Source: Bifidobacterium gallicum DSM 20093 = LMG 11596 (GTDB lineage: Bacteria; Actinomycetota; Actinomycetes; Actinomycetales; Bifidobacteriaceae). From it: a DNA stretch of 64,000 nt. The number at the start of each line of letters is the position of its first letter. Position 1 is the stretch's first letter. Position numbers and translations under genes: made by a program. Below, piece after piece: positions 27,127 to 35,577 of this stretch. The stretch lies in the NCBI RefSeq assembly GCF_000741205.1, contig NZ_JGYW01000011.1:58570-122569 (forward strand), in the 5' to 3' direction. The notes under the pieces are model-generated. The model did no database searches, had not been told where the DNA came from, and saw only the letters and a list, made by a program, of their open reading frames with translations.

Positions 27127-28824
27127 TTATTCGCGGAACGCGTTGGTCACGGGCAGTCGGCGGTCCCGGCCGAATGCGAGCGCACTGACTTTGGGTCCCA
27201 ACGGATACTGGCGACGCTTCCATTCAGCACGGTCAACCAGGCGCATGACCGTGTCCACCGTCTGCTCGTCAAAGCCGTCTGCAATCAGGTCGGCACGTCC
27301 ATGGGCATGCTCGATGTAGGCGGCCAACACTTGGTCGAGCAGCGCATATTCGGGTAGCGAGTCGGAATCCTTTTGGCCTGGACGCAATTCGGCGCTTGGC
27401 GCTTTCTCAATCGAGTTGACCGGGATGATTACACCTGATGCCGGCATGATGCCTGATGCGCCGTCTTCGTTGCCCACGACGTTCAGCCCCCCGATGCCCA
27501 TGCCTTGGGTCAGGGCCTTGTTGCGCCACCGTGCGATCTGCCAGACTTTCGTTTTGAACAGATCCTTGATTGGTGCGTATCCGCCCACGGCATCGCCGTA
27601 AATCGTCGAATAGCCGCATGCCAATTCGGATTTGTTGCCCGTAGCCAATGCCAGCACGTTCTTCGAGTTCGATGTGGCCATAACAATCACGCCACGGATA
27701 CGTGCCTGCAAGTTCTCGGCCGATACGCCTTCGAGATGCAACTGGTCTTGGAACGCCATGAACAATGGCTCAATCGGTTGCACCTCGTAATGCGCACCCA
27801 GGTTGTGCGCCAGGTCGGCCGCGTCATCCTTGCTGCCATCCGAGGAATACATGCTCGGCATCGAAATGCCCCATACATTCTCGCCGCCGCAAGCGTCGGC
27901 AGCCATGGCGGCCACAAGCGCCGAATCAATGCCGCCCGACAAACCCAAGGTCACTCCGGTGAACCCGTTCTTTGCCATATAGTCTTTCAGGCCGAGCACA
28001 CAAGCCGTATACACCTCTTCATCGGGGTCCGGCAATGCGGCGATTGTAGTTGGTGTCTGACGGGTTTGGTTGGTATCCAGCGTGAAGAAGCTCAAGTTCT
28101 CCATGAACATTGGGGAACGCTCAAGCAGCGTGCCATCGGTGTCGAGCACAAAACTGCCGCCGTCAAACACGAGGTCGTCCTGGCCGCCTACCTGGTTGAG
28201 ATAGATGATCGGCGCGTTGACTTCGGCGGCGCGACGTGCGGCGAGTTCCTGGCGTATATGCCCTTTGCCTTCCTCATACGGCGAACCGTTGATCGTCAAC
28301 AGCAAGTCGATGCCTTGGCCTGCCAGATCGGCGACAGGGCCACCTTCCTGCCAAATGTCTTCGCAAATCGCGACGCCCACGCGCACGCCGTCAATCGTCA
28401 AGACAGTGGAACGCTCACCGGCCGAGAAGATGCGGAATTCGTCGAACACACCGTAATTGGGCAGGAAATGCTTGTCGTAGCCAGCCACAACTTGGCCTTC
28501 ATGCAACACGACGAGCCGGTTGCGTGGTTTGCCGTTGTCATGGTCGGTGCCAATCGTGCCAACGACCACATACAGGTCTCCCAGGCCTTCCTGCTGCAGG
28601 GTTTGTGCAAGGTCGGCGGCTGTGTCCCATGCGGCTTGGCGGAATGTGGCGCGTAACGCCAAATCCTCAATCGGGTATCCCGTCAGTGTCATTTCAGGAA
28701 ACGCCACAATGCGGGCGTGGTCGGCTGCGGCTCGCTTGGCGTAGGCCAGGACGGTCGAAGCGTTGGTGACGAGATTGCCCACGCACGTGTCAATTTGGGC
28801 TAAGGCGATGCGAAGTGTGCTCAT
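27127..28824 (-). CDS. nadE: Glutamine-dependent NAD+ synthetase
   Basis: Two-domain enzyme of 565 residues making NAD+ from nicotinic acid adenine dinucleotide, with ammonia from glutamine. The N-terminal nitrilase-like glutaminase has Glu in FPEMTLTGYP (residue 46), a Lys in the EEGKGHIRQE segment near 180 and Cys in VAICEDIWQ near 148. The C-terminal synthetase has the ATP motif LGLSGGIDSALVAAM near 297 and GNKSELACGYSTIYGD. ATG at 28824 is preferred since MSTLRIALAQI starts the conserved fold. No ribosome site is seen; a TATTGT box 8 bases upstream suggests a leaderless transcript. Confidence 0.94.
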   Translation of the reverse strand: MSTLRIALAQIDTCVGNLVTNASTVLAYAKRAAADHARIVAFPEMTLTGYPIEDLALRATFRQAAWDTAADLAQTLQQEGLGDLYVVVGTIGTDHDNGKPRNRLVVLHEGQVVAGYDKHFLPNYGVFDEFRIFSAGERSTVLTIDGVRVGVAICEDIWQEGGPVADLAGQGIDLLLTINGSPYEEGKGHIRQELAARRAAEVNAPIIYLNQVGGQDDLVFDGGSFVLDTDGTLLERSPMFMENLSFFTLDTNQTRQTPTTIAALPDPDEEVYTACVLGLKDYMAKNGFTGVTLGLSGGIDSALVAAMAADACGGENVWGISMPSMYSSDGSKDDAADLAHNLGAHYEVQPIEPLFMAFQDQLHLEGVSAENLQARIRGVIVMATSNSKNVLALATGNKSELACGYSTIYGDAVGGYAPIKDLFKTKVWQIARWRNKALTQGMGIGGLNVVGNEDGASGIMPASGVIIPVNSIEKAPSAELRPGQKDSDSLPEYALLDQVLAAYIEHAHGRADLIADGFDEQTVDTVMRLVDRAEWKRRQYPLGPKVSALAFGRDRRLPVTNAFRE

Positions 28825-28832
28825 GCGTCCAT

Positions 28833-28838
28833 ACAATA
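28833..28838 (-). promoter_or_regulatory. -10 box of a candidate leaderless nadE promoter
   Basis: TATTGT on the minus strand, 8 bases before the nadE ATG, with no Shine-Dalgarno sequence between. The -35 region is poor. The 12-bp hairpin at 28846-28886 lies directly upstream. Confidence 0.35.
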
Positions 28839-28845
28839 CACGGGT

Positions 28846-28886
28846 GCATGAGCGTTGCACGTTTCATGCAAGCCCAACGCTCATGC
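28846..28886 (-). terminator. 12-bp hairpin between the M20 amidohydrolase and nadE
   Basis: Perfect arms GCATGAGCGTTG (28846-28857) and complement (28875-28886) with a 17-base loop, 54 bases after the amidohydrolase stop. Probably a terminator for that gene; no T-run. It could also shape nadE regulation, being next to its putative -10 box. Confidence 0.5.
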
Positions 28887-28939
28887 GGCATACAGCGTGG
28901 CATACGCACTATGGGCCGCCTGATGAAGTGGCGAGTCGC

Positions 28940-30091
28940 TTACTGGCTCAATTGGCCAAGCACGCGCAGCGCGGCGTTGACGTAGAATTCGGCGCCTGTG
29001 CGCATAGCTTCATCGAGCCCTACGAATTCGGGACTATGCCAACCGGCGCAACCCGGCTGGCCGTTCGAGCCGATGAACGCGAACACCAATCGTGTGCGTG
29101 TCGCGTATTCGGCGAAGTCCTCCCCCGCCATGGACGGGATGATTGGCGCCAGCTTCGCGTAATCGGGCACGTCGGCCGCCACAGCCTCAATCAACCCGGC
29201 ATCACAGACCAAAGGCGATTGGAAATCATCCCAATCCACGTCGGCGCGAATGCCATAAGCCGCCGCTGTCTGTTCCACAATCATGCGGAACCGGCGTGCC
29301 ATCATGTCACCGTCTTCACGGTGAAAATAGCGAGCCGTGCCTTGAAACGAGGCTTGTGCAGGCACGACGTTCCACACGTCGCCGCCCTCCATTTGCGTCA
29401 CCGATACGACGAGCGGATGGAACGGTGTGGCATTGCGGCTCACAATGGTTTGCAACGCGAGCACGATTGACGACATGGCTTCCAACGGGCCTGTTCCTCG
29501 ATTCGGGTATCCCGCATGTGTTCCTTCGGCATGCAATGTGACCTTGAACTTCACGCAACCGGCCATCATGGGTTCAGGGCCTGCCGCTATGACACCCGGC
29601 GCATAGTCAGGATTGTTGTGTGTGCCAATAATCGCTTCCACCCCGTCAATCAGTCCCGCGTCAATCACGGCGCGAGCGCCCTCCCCGAGTTCTTCAGCAG
29701 GTTGGAAGATCAACCGGATGCTGCCTGCAAAACGGTCGCGATGGTCCGCCAGCCACCATGCGGCTGCCATGAGGGACGCCATATGCAGGTCATGGCCGCA
29801 GCCATGCATGACACCTTCGTTGACTGAAGCGAACGGCAATCCCGTGTGCTCTTGGATTGGCAATCCGTCAATGTCGGCGCGCAACGCGATCAGCGGGCCT
29901 GGTGCGGTGCCGTCGATTTGTGCGCATACTCCGGTGGGCATCGGATTGGGCAGCACGCTGATGCCATGCTGACGCAGCTGCTGTGTCACGACCTCGCTCG
30001 TGTGGTATTCAGCAAATGAGCGTTCCGGATGCGCATGCAAATCATGGCGCAGCGTCAACAGTTCCTCAGGTACCTCATATTGAATCGTCAT
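28940..30091 (-). CDS. M20 family amidohydrolase/peptidase
   Basis: Metal-dependent hydrolase of 383 residues of the HipO/N-acyl-amino acid amidohydrolase group (M20D). Metal ligands are recognisable in GCGHDLHMASLM near residue 98, the catalytic acid in FQPAEELGEGARA near 130, and a histidine in GTHNNPDY near 158. The dimerisation domain covers about residues 180-290. Likely substrates are N-acylated amino acids or similar amides. ATG at 30091 has AAGGAG 9 bases upstream. It follows the methionine importer genes on the same strand, past a terminator; a link to amino acid supply is suggestive only. Confidence 0.87.
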   Translation of the reverse strand: MTIQYEVPEELLTLRHDLHAHPERSFAEYHTSEVVTQQLRQHGISVLPNPMPTGVCAQIDGTAPGPLIALRADIDGLPIQEHTGLPFASVNEGVMHGCGHDLHMASLMAAAWWLADHRDRFAGSIRLIFQPAEELGEGARAVIDAGLIDGVEAIIGTHNNPDYAPGVIAAGPEPMMAGCVKFKVTLHAEGTHAGYPNRGTGPLEAMSSIVLALQTIVSRNATPFHPLVVSVTQMEGGDVWNVVPAQASFQGTARYFHREDGDMMARRFRMIVEQTAAAYGIRADVDWDDFQSPLVCDAGLIEAVAADVPDYAKLAPIIPSMAGEDFAEYATRTRLVFAFIGSNGQPGCAGWHSPEFVGLDEAMRTGAEFYVNAALRVLGQLSQ

Positions 30092-30156
30092 GCGGGTGTG
30101 CTCCTTAAAAATCGAAATCGGAATGGTTGGTCACATGAATGCGAACAGTTATGCAA

Positions 30157-30181
30157 AAGCCGTGCGCGATGCGCACGGCTT
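30157..30181 (-). terminator. Terminator of the metQNI operon
   Basis: Perfect 11-base arms AAGCCGTGCGC (30157-30167) and complement (30171-30181) with a 3-base loop, followed on the minus strand by TT after the arm's own TT. Located 12 bases after the metI stop. Confidence 0.8.
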
Positions 30182-30192
30182 GAAGTATTGGA

Positions 30193-30903
30193 TTATCGGC
30201 GAAGCAGACGTTTGGCAATCGCGTTCGCAATGGCCTGCACGACTTGCACCAGCACAATCATGATGATGACGGCTGTCCACGTGACCATTTGGTCAAACTT
30301 CTGGTAGCCATACGCGATCGCGAAATTGCCCAAGCCACCGCCGCCGATGTATCCGGCCATGGCCGACATGTCAAGCACGCCGATGAACAGGAACGCATAC
30401 GCCAAAATCAGCGGAGCCAACGCTTCAGGAATCAGCACGGTACGGATGATCGTGAACCGCGAGGCGCCCATGGAGCGTGCGGCCTCAATCACACCATGGT
30501 CCACGGACACGAGGTTTTGTTCCACGAGTCGCGACGTGGCGAACGTGCACATGACGACCATTGGGAAAATGGCTGCCGCCGTGCCAATCGACGTGCCGAC
30601 CACCTTGACCGTGACGGGTTGCATGGCGGCCAGGAAAATGATGAACGGGATGGGTCGCACAATATTGACGATGATGTCGAGAATGCGGTATACGACAGCG
30701 TTCTCAAACAGGTTGCCCGGACGCGTGCCATAGAGGATTACGCCGAGCACCAAGCCCAGTGCGCCGCCAATAACAATCGTGATCAACACCATTTGCAGCG
30801 TCTGCGCAATCGATTGCATCAACAGTGGACGCAACACGGTCCAATCGCTACGGCTGGCCAATGTGGTCTGGGCCGCGAGTGCGGTTACAGCTATCGGTGG
30901 CAT
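30193..30903 (-). CDS. metI: Methionine ABC transporter permease
   Basis: Inner-membrane permease of 236 residues with five or six hydrophobic helices. The MetI-type coupling loop is seen in EAARSMGASRFTIIRTVLIPEAL near residues 140-162. The periplasm-near segment RPIPFIIFLAAM matches the methionine uptake family. The ATG shares a base with the metN stop (TGATG), so translation is coupled; an AAGGAG site lies 8 bases upstream. Together with metN and metQ it forms an importer for methionine or related sulfur compounds. Confidence 0.92.
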   Translation of the reverse strand: MPPIAVTALAAQTTLASRSDWTVLRPLLMQSIAQTLQMVLITIVIGGALGLVLGVILYGTRPGNLFENAVVYRILDIIVNIVRPIPFIIFLAAMQPVTVKVVGTSIGTAAAIFPMVVMCTFATSRLVEQNLVSVDHGVIEAARSMGASRFTIIRTVLIPEALAPLILAYAFLFIGVLDMSAMAGYIGGGGLGNFAIAYGYQKFDQMVTWTAVIIMIVLVQVVQAIANAIAKRLLRR

Positions 30904-32156
30904 CAGTCACGCTCCTTGGCTCGTTTGGCGTCGGCGGTGGGAACGATGGTTTCCACATCATCGACTTGTTCAAATTGTTCAATGCCGGCATCCACCGTGT
31001 CCTGCATCTGCGGTTTGGACGCGGGAGCGGCGGCGATATGGGCGCGGCTGACGGCTTCGTCATAGGCCACAGGATTGTCCTTGGTACCAAAGTCCACAAT
31101 GTCACTGTGTTGTGCCAGTTCGGTCAGGAACGCGTCAATTTGTTCGACGGGACCAGTGAATTCATAGGTCATCGCGCCAATTGCCACGCCTTGCACCGTG
31201 TCAATGCCGCCATAGAGCAATCCGCTATGCACGCCATGCTTGGCGATCAGGTCGGAAATGTTCTGTCCGGAAGCGGCAATCAGTGTGTTGCCGTCGGCGT
31301 CAAGGATCGGATGTTGGCGCACGACCACCGTCACTAGGCGGCCTGGCCATTGCTCACGCATCACGTTCACGCGCGCTTCATCCGGCAAACCGTCCATGGC
31401 CGTGGCGATAAAGCGTCGTGTCACATCTTGTTGCGGTGCGGCGAATACCGAATAGGTGGTACCTTGCTCGACCACGCGGCCCGCGCTCATCACGGCTACA
31501 CGGTTCGCAATCTGCTGCACCACATTCATCTGATGCGTAATGAGCACAATCGTGATGCCGAACTGTTCATTGACGCGTTTGAGCAGTTCCAGCACTTCAG
31601 TTGTGGTTTCCGGGTCAAGCGCGCTTGTCGCTTCATCGGCCAACAGAATCTGCGGATTGGTGGCTAGTGCGCGGGCAATGCCGACGCGCTGCTTTTGGCC
31701 ACCCGACAATTGCGATGGATATTTGTTGGCGTGATCGCTCAATCCCACAAATTCGAGCAGTTCCTTGACGCGGCGATCTTGGTAATCCTTGCGCCAATGG
31801 TCCAGCTGCAGCGGATAGGCGATGTTTTGCGCCACGGTTTTTTGTGAGAACAGATTGAACTGCTGGAAAATCATGCCGATTTTCTGGCGCACAGGCCGCA
31901 ATTGCGATTCACTCATCGCCGACACGGCATGTCCCATGACGCTCACGGAGCCTGACGTGGGTTTTTCCAACGCGTTGATCATGCGCACCAGCGTGGATTT
32001 GCCGGCACCGGAATAGCCGATGACACCAAAAATGTCACCTTGGTTGATTGTGATACTCACATCGTCCACGGCGCGGGCGACCTGTTTTGAATCGCGCTGC
32101 TGGAATGTTTTTACCACGTGGTCGAACACGATGATGGGTTCGGGAGTTTGGACCAT
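30903..32156 (-). CDS. metN: Methionine ABC transporter ATP-binding protein
   Basis: Cytoplasmic ATPase of 417 residues. Walker A GYSGAGKST is near residue 47, signature LSGGQKQR near 147, Walker B LLADEATSALDP near 170 and the switch region VLITHQMNVV near 203. A C-terminal NIL-type regulatory domain (about residues 265-345) matches MetN, in which methionine binding inhibits transport. A further tail of about 70 Ala/Asp-rich residues is longer than in E. coli. ATG at 32156 with AAAGGC upstream. Confidence 0.93.
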   Translation of the reverse strand: MVQTPEPIIVFDHVVKTFQQRDSKQVARAVDDVSITINQGDIFGVIGYSGAGKSTLVRMINALEKPTSGSVSVMGHAVSAMSESQLRPVRQKIGMIFQQFNLFSQKTVAQNIAYPLQLDHWRKDYQDRRVKELLEFVGLSDHANKYPSQLSGGQKQRVGIARALATNPQILLADEATSALDPETTTEVLELLKRVNEQFGITIVLITHQMNVVQQIANRVAVMSAGRVVEQGTTYSVFAAPQQDVTRRFIATAMDGLPDEARVNVMREQWPGRLVTVVVRQHPILDADGNTLIAASGQNISDLIAKHGVHSGLLYGGIDTVQGVAIGAMTYEFTGPVEQIDAFLTELAQHSDIVDFGTKDNPVAYDEAVSRAHIAAAPASKPQMQDTVDAGIEQFEQVDDVETIVPTADAKRAKERD

Positions 32157-32193
32157 GGTGTTGCCTTTGCTTGGCTGTCAAGCCGTCATGCGC

Positions 32194-32246
32194 GTCCGCG
32201 CTCGCCACATCGACGATTGGTTGGCGTCAATGTGGCGAGCGCGGAC
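32194..32246 (-). other. 17-bp perfect stem-loop between metQ and metN
   Basis: Arms 32194-32210 (GTCCGCGCTCGCCACAT) and 32230-32246 are perfectly complementary with a 19-base loop. It lies in the 167-base gap between metQ and metN in one operon. Without a T-run it may act as an RNA-stability element or partial terminator, keeping the binding protein in excess over the permease complex. Confidence 0.65.
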
Positions 32247-32323
32247 ACTTGGATCTTCACTTGTTCTCACTGTTGCGTCATTGTAGCGTGGCATCTACCG
32301 CTCACCCCACCACCGATGACGCA

Positions 32324-33319
32324 TCACTTGTCGCGTGCGTCCTGCTCGATGTCGTTGAGGAAGCCTTGCAGTTCCTTGGCGCTGAACTTGTCCGCCAACA
32401 CGGCCGTACCGCCAGCGTTTTCCTGGAGCTTGTCAAGCACGGGCTTCGTCTGGAAGATTTCCACGCACTTGTTGTAGACCTCATTGTTCACGTCATCGGC
32501 ACGCACAGCGAAAATGTTGATGTATGGACGTGATTCCTCAGCCTCGGCGTTGTCCTGGTAGAGCGCGTCCGTGGGCTTGAGACCCGCGTCAGCCACGTAA
32601 TCGTTGTTGATGATGCCGGCAGACAAGTCGTCCGACCCGCTCTTGAGCGTGTTGGCGATCTGCTCGGCCTTCATTGGCACCACCTTGATCTTGGAGTTGG
32701 CGTCGTCGATGTCTTGCGGAATTGTGAACGCCGTCCAATCGCCCTTGAGCGTGACGAGGCCTGCGGCCTTGAGCACGCCGATTGCACGGGCCTGGTTGGT
32801 TTCATCATTCGGGATGGCCACAGTGGAACCGGCTGGAATCTGCGAAATATCGGTGTACTTGGGCTTGCCGTTGTCAAATGCGGCATACAGGCCCAACGGG
32901 TAGATGGCCACGCCACCCAACGGCTGCAGGTTCTTGTGGTTCTGCACGTTGTAGTTGGCCAGATACAGCAGATGCTGGAATTCGTTCATGTCAAGGTCGC
33001 CCGCGTCCAGAGCAGGATTTTCACTCGTGTAATCCTGGAAATCCTTGATGTCCACGTAAATGCCTTGGGCTTCGGCCTGCTTCGTGAACTCCACCCACTG
33101 CGGGTCGGTGGCTCCAACGACGCCAATCACGACGGGATTGTCTTTGGAACCCTTGGCGGAGTCGTTTTGATGGTTGACGGCACGCGTGCCAAAGAAAATG
33201 GCGAGCGCAATCGCCGCGACCACAAGCACGGCGATGATGATGTTACGCGCCGTGTGGTTGACGCGCACCGGTTCTTCTGGCACTGACGGCTGTGCGCCGT
33301 TGGGCTGGTTTTGTGTCAT
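32324..33319 (-). CDS. metQ: Methionine ABC transporter substrate-binding protein
   Basis: NlpA/MetQ family binding protein (331 residues) capturing methionine outside the membrane. The mature part begins near DNPVVIGVVGATDPQW, and blocks such as DLDMNEFQHLLYLANYN and VAIPNDETNQARAIGVLKAAGL are family-typical. Most MetQ proteins are lipoproteins; here there is no lipobox cysteine, and a membrane helix at about residues 24-42 (NIIIAVLVVAAIALAIFF) would anchor it with the domain outside. Two starts are possible: ATG 33319 (used) and ATG 33343; neither has an ideally spaced ribosome site. First gene of metQ-metN-metI. Confidence 0.9.
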   Translation of the reverse strand: MTQNQPNGAQPSVPEEPVRVNHTARNIIIAVLVVAAIALAIFFGTRAVNHQNDSAKGSKDNPVVIGVVGATDPQWVEFTKQAEAQGIYVDIKDFQDYTSENPALDAGDLDMNEFQHLLYLANYNVQNHKNLQPLGGVAIYPLGLYAAFDNGKPKYTDISQIPAGSTVAIPNDETNQARAIGVLKAAGLVTLKGDWTAFTIPQDIDDANSKIKVVPMKAEQIANTLKSGSDDLSAGIINNDYVADAGLKPTDALYQDNAEAEESRPYINIFAVRADDVNNEVYNKCVEIFQTKPVLDKLQENAGGTAVLADKFSAKELQGFLNDIEQDARDK

Positions 33320-33548
33320 GAGGGGTTGTTCTTCCTTCTTCATGGTGAATCATGCACGGTTGGACCATGCCGATTCCTTGATGGTATGACGCTGATATGT
33401 CGCCAAACCGTTGGTGTGTGATTTCGCGTCAAGCCTAGTTGGTCCATCATGGCAACCGCACACCGTCCACCACCGTTGATCACGGCATACGGGAACGTAC
33501 GGGTTGCTTAGGATTGTTGAAGGTCAACGCGTGGAAAAGAAACCAAGT

Positions 33549-33569
33549 TCGCCACATGTCAAATGGCGA
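33549..33569 (-). promoter_or_regulatory. Candidate attenuator hairpin in the metQ leader
   Basis: TCGCCA/TGGCGA stem with a 9-base loop, 20 bases past the leader ORF stop, then ACTTGGTTTCTTTTCC on the minus strand. Its loop and right arm (ACAUGUGG) can instead form 8 pairs, two of them G-U, with CCAUGUGU inside the leader ORF. That alternative pairing would disrupt the stem, as in a translation-controlled attenuator. Confidence 0.35.
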
Positions 33570-33589
33570 TTGGTGAGAATGACCTGAAT

Positions 33590-33664
33590 TCAGCGTGCGC
33601 TACACATGGAGCACGATGCGCACAGCTGCACGACGGCAATCACGTCATGCTGCTTGTCCGACAT
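33590..33664 (-). CDS. Putative Cys-rich leader peptide upstream of metQ
   Basis: 24-codon ORF with an AGGAG ribosome site 7 bases before its ATG. It ends in CASCSMCSAR, so three Cys and one internal Met codon fall in the last ten. It lies on the same strand as metQ, 247 bases upstream, and is followed by a terminator-like hairpin. Actinobacteria use Cys-rich upstream ORFs to sense cysteine supply by ribosome stalling, and this layout fits such a role for a sulfur amino acid importer. Whether it is transcribed with metQ is not shown. Confidence 0.4.
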   Translation of the reverse strand: MSDKQHDVIAVVQLCASCSMCSAR

Positions 33665-33763
33665 CTCAACGCTCCTATCCGCTGTCAGGGTGCTCAACGT
33701 TTCATGCCAGTGATACAACACTGCAAGACACATGAAGCCGTGTGAGCCGCTATCGGTTCGGCG

Positions 33764-33928
33764 ATGGACTCGCCAGTTTGGCTACCGATACGAGTCAACA
33801 TAGCGACGGGTCTCGAACAACTCGGATGCAAATTCCACTATGTGAACTACCGTGGTCGTATCGGATGCGTAAGCGGCTTGCAGAAGCCACGCGGCAACCA
33901 CAGGAATATCAATGTTCTCGAACCATGA
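33764..33928 (+). CDS. Hypothetical 54-residue ORF before the HAD gene
   Basis: ATG at 33764 to TGA at 33926-33928, ending 10 bases before the HAD start and overlapping its ribosome site. The peptide begins MDSPVWLPIRVNIATGLEQL and ends QKPRGNHRNINVLEP, with a balanced composition that looks protein-like. No ribosome site precedes the ATG and the family is not recognised. It could be a small coupled protein, a fragment of a decayed gene, or chance. Confidence 0.25.
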   Translation: MDSPVWLPIRVNIATGLEQLGCKFHYVNYRGRIGCVSGLQKPRGNHRNINVLEP

Positions 33929-33938
33929 AGAGGGTGAC

Positions 33939-34784
33939 ATGAGCGTGAGTAACGATCAGCGGGCAACCATGCAGCAGCGGGCGGCCAATATCAAAGCAGC
34001 TTTTTTCGATATTGACGGCACATTGACGAGTTTCACCACGCATGAAGTGCCCCAGTCCACAGTCCGCACGTTGCATGCGCTGCAGGACCACGGCATAGCG
34101 ATCTATATTTGCACGGGACGCGCGCCTTCATTCCTCAACGTCGTTCTGGAGCGCATTCCCGTGACGTTCAACGGCATCATCGGACTCAACGGACAGTACT
34201 GTGTGGATGGTGGCGAGCTGATCCGCGAGCAACCGCTGGCCCAAGACGACATCGATATCATGATGGAGTGGTTCGCCGACCATCCCGATGTGGTGGCGAG
34301 TTTTGCCGAGAAGGATTACGTGTATTTCAACCAGATGGACGACACGATGCGCCAATCGTGGAAAGCCTTGGGCAAAACAGCACCGGCTGTGCATATTGCC
34401 GACCCGGTGACGCGCACCGCCACAACCGACACATTCCAAATCAGCCCATACATCAGCACCGAGCAGGAGCAGGCGCTGACGCAACTGTGCCATAACGTGC
34501 GCGGCGTGCGCTGGGCACCCACGTTCGCCGACCTGATACCGGCGGACGGCGGCAAACATCGCGGCATCCAAGCCGTGATGAACCATCATGGATGGACGAT
34601 GGACGAGGCTATCGCGTTTGGTGACGGCGGCAATGATATCGACATGCTCCAGGCCGCGGGAATTGGCGTGGCCATGGGCAACGCTGCGGATGACGTCAAA
34701 ACGCACGCCGACTTCGTCACACGCAGCGTGGATCAGGACGGCATCGCTTACGCATGCCAGCAACTGGGCGTGCTGGGCGACTGA
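33939..34784 (+). CDS. Cof-type HAD-IIB phosphatase
   Basis: Haloacid dehalogenase-like phosphatase of 281 residues. Motif [14 protein letters not shown] (nucleophile Asp near residue 24), motif II ICTGRAP near 62, the lysine of motif III in GGKHRGI near 210, and motif [14 protein letters not shown] near 230. The C2B cap lies between. Such enzymes hydrolyse sugar phosphates, FMN or phosphorylated cofactors; the substrate is not predictable here. ATG at 33939 has a GAGG site 5 bases upstream; an upstream in-frame ATG at 33912 lacks one. Confidence 0.88.
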   Translation: MSVSNDQRATMQQRAANIKAAFFDIDGTLTSFTTHEVPQSTVRTLHALQDHGIAIYICTGRAPSFLNVVLERIPVTFNGIIGLNGQYCVDGGELIREQPLAQDDIDIMMEWFADHPDVVASFAEKDYVYFNQMDDTMRQSWKALGKTAPAVHIADPVTRTATTDTFQISPYISTEQEQALTQLCHNVRGVRWAPTFADLIPADGGKHRGIQAVMNHHGWTMDEAIAFGDGGNDIDMLQAAGIGVAMGNAADDVKTHADFVTRSVDQDGIAYACQQLGVLGD

Positions 34785-34886
34785 CCTGCGCGAGGGAACG
34801 GTCTCGCAGCCTACGCACGCAGCCGCACAACACGCGCATGTCACACAATTCCCAGCGTTCTTGCAGTGTTTCGGCGGCTGCGATGC

Positions 34887-34892
34887 TAGTCT
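34887..34892 (+). promoter_or_regulatory. -10 box of a candidate leaderless promoter for the cyclophilin gene
   Basis: TAGTCT, 8 bases before the ATG, with no ribosome site in between. A TTGCAG at 34861-34866 could serve as -35 with a 20-base spacer, or 17 if TGCTAG (34884-34889) is the -10. Confidence 0.4.
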
Positions 34893-34900
34893 TGCGAACT

Positions 34901-35437
34901 ATGAGCACTATTATCATGCACACCTCTGAAGGTGACATCACAATCAACCTATTCGACGACAAAGCCCCTGAAACGGTCGAGAACTTCTTGGGGCTGGCTA
35001 GCGGCAAGAAGGCATGGACCGATCCAATGACGGGACAGTCGTCGAACGAAGCGTTCTACAACGGCCTGACGTTCCACCGCGTCATCAAGGATTTCATGAT
35101 CCAGGGCGGCTGCCCGCTCGGCACGGGCACTGGCGGCCCGGGTTACAACTTCGATGACGAGATCGACCCGTCGCTCACGTTCGACCGCCCTTATCTGCTG
35201 GCCATGGCCAACGCGGGTCTGCGTCGCGGCGCCGACGGCAAGATCCATGGCACGAATGGTTCGCAGTTCTTCATCACGACTGTGCCGACGCCGTGGCTCA
35301 ACGGCCATCACACGATCTTCGGTGAAGTTGCTGATGAAGCCTCGAAGAAGGTCGTCGACCATATCGATACCACGGCGACCGACGGCCAGGACCGTCCGCT
35401 CGAGCCGATCATGATCGAGTCGATCGAGCTCGTCTGA
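34901..35437 (+). CDS. Cyclophilin-type peptidyl-prolyl cis-trans isomerase
   Basis: Cytoplasmic cyclophilin of 178 residues that speeds proline isomerisation in folding. Active-site blocks [13 protein letters not shown] (Arg and Phe near residue 50), [24 protein letters not shown] near 115-137 and MANAG near 95 are intact. No signal peptide. The ATG at 34901 starts the conserved strand [10 protein letters not shown]; the frame runs back to 34754 but that part overlaps the HAD gene and is not conserved-looking. Transcription probably starts at the ATG itself. It converges on rel across a shared terminator. Confidence 0.93.
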   Translation: MSTIIMHTSEGDITINLFDDKAPETVENFLGLASGKKAWTDPMTGQSSNEAFYNGLTFHRVIKDFMIQGGCPLGTGTGGPGYNFDDEIDPSLTFDRPYLLAMANAGLRRGADGKIHGTNGSQFFITTVPTPWLNGHHTIFGEVADEASKKVVDHIDTTATDGQDRPLEPIMIESIELV

Positions 35438-35468
35438 GCCGGCACCTCTCCCCCAACTTTGTAGCATT

Positions 35469-35510
35469 GTGGCCCGGATCCGCGCCTATTGACGCGTGAA
35501 TCCGGGCCAC
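35469..35510. terminator. Bidirectional terminator between the cyclophilin and rel genes
   Basis: Perfect 11-base arms GTGGCCCGGAT (35469-35479) and ATCCGGGCCAC (35500-35510), with a CGCG/CGCG pairing inside the 20-base loop. Placed between convergent genes. Confidence 0.75.
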
Positions 35511-35577
35511 ATTCGTATGTGACAGGCCGTTACGTCATTGCCCTACCGCTGCCAGCAGCACGAGCAACGCTGAACAT

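Larger units (their letters stand above)
33344..33938. other. 595-base intergenic region upstream of metQ and the HAD gene
   Basis: Long, AT-richer gap between divergent units. On the minus strand it holds a 24-codon Cys-rich leader ORF and a hairpin (listed separately), and presumably the metQ promoter. On the plus strand it holds a 54-codon ORF of uncertain status. No RNase P, tmRNA or SAM-riboswitch motif was recognised by eye. Confidence 0.5.

Noticed and set aside
27505-28656. 383-codon open frame on the plus strand
   Set aside because: Antisense to nadE, whose minus-strand motifs are complete.
33563-33745. 60-codon plus-strand frame antisense to the leader peptide
   Set aside because: No ribosome site and no recognisable pattern; the opposite strand has the better-supported small ORF.
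33344-33938. SAM riboswitch or T-box upstream of metQ
   Set aside because: The conserved cores of these elements were looked for on the minus strand and not found.
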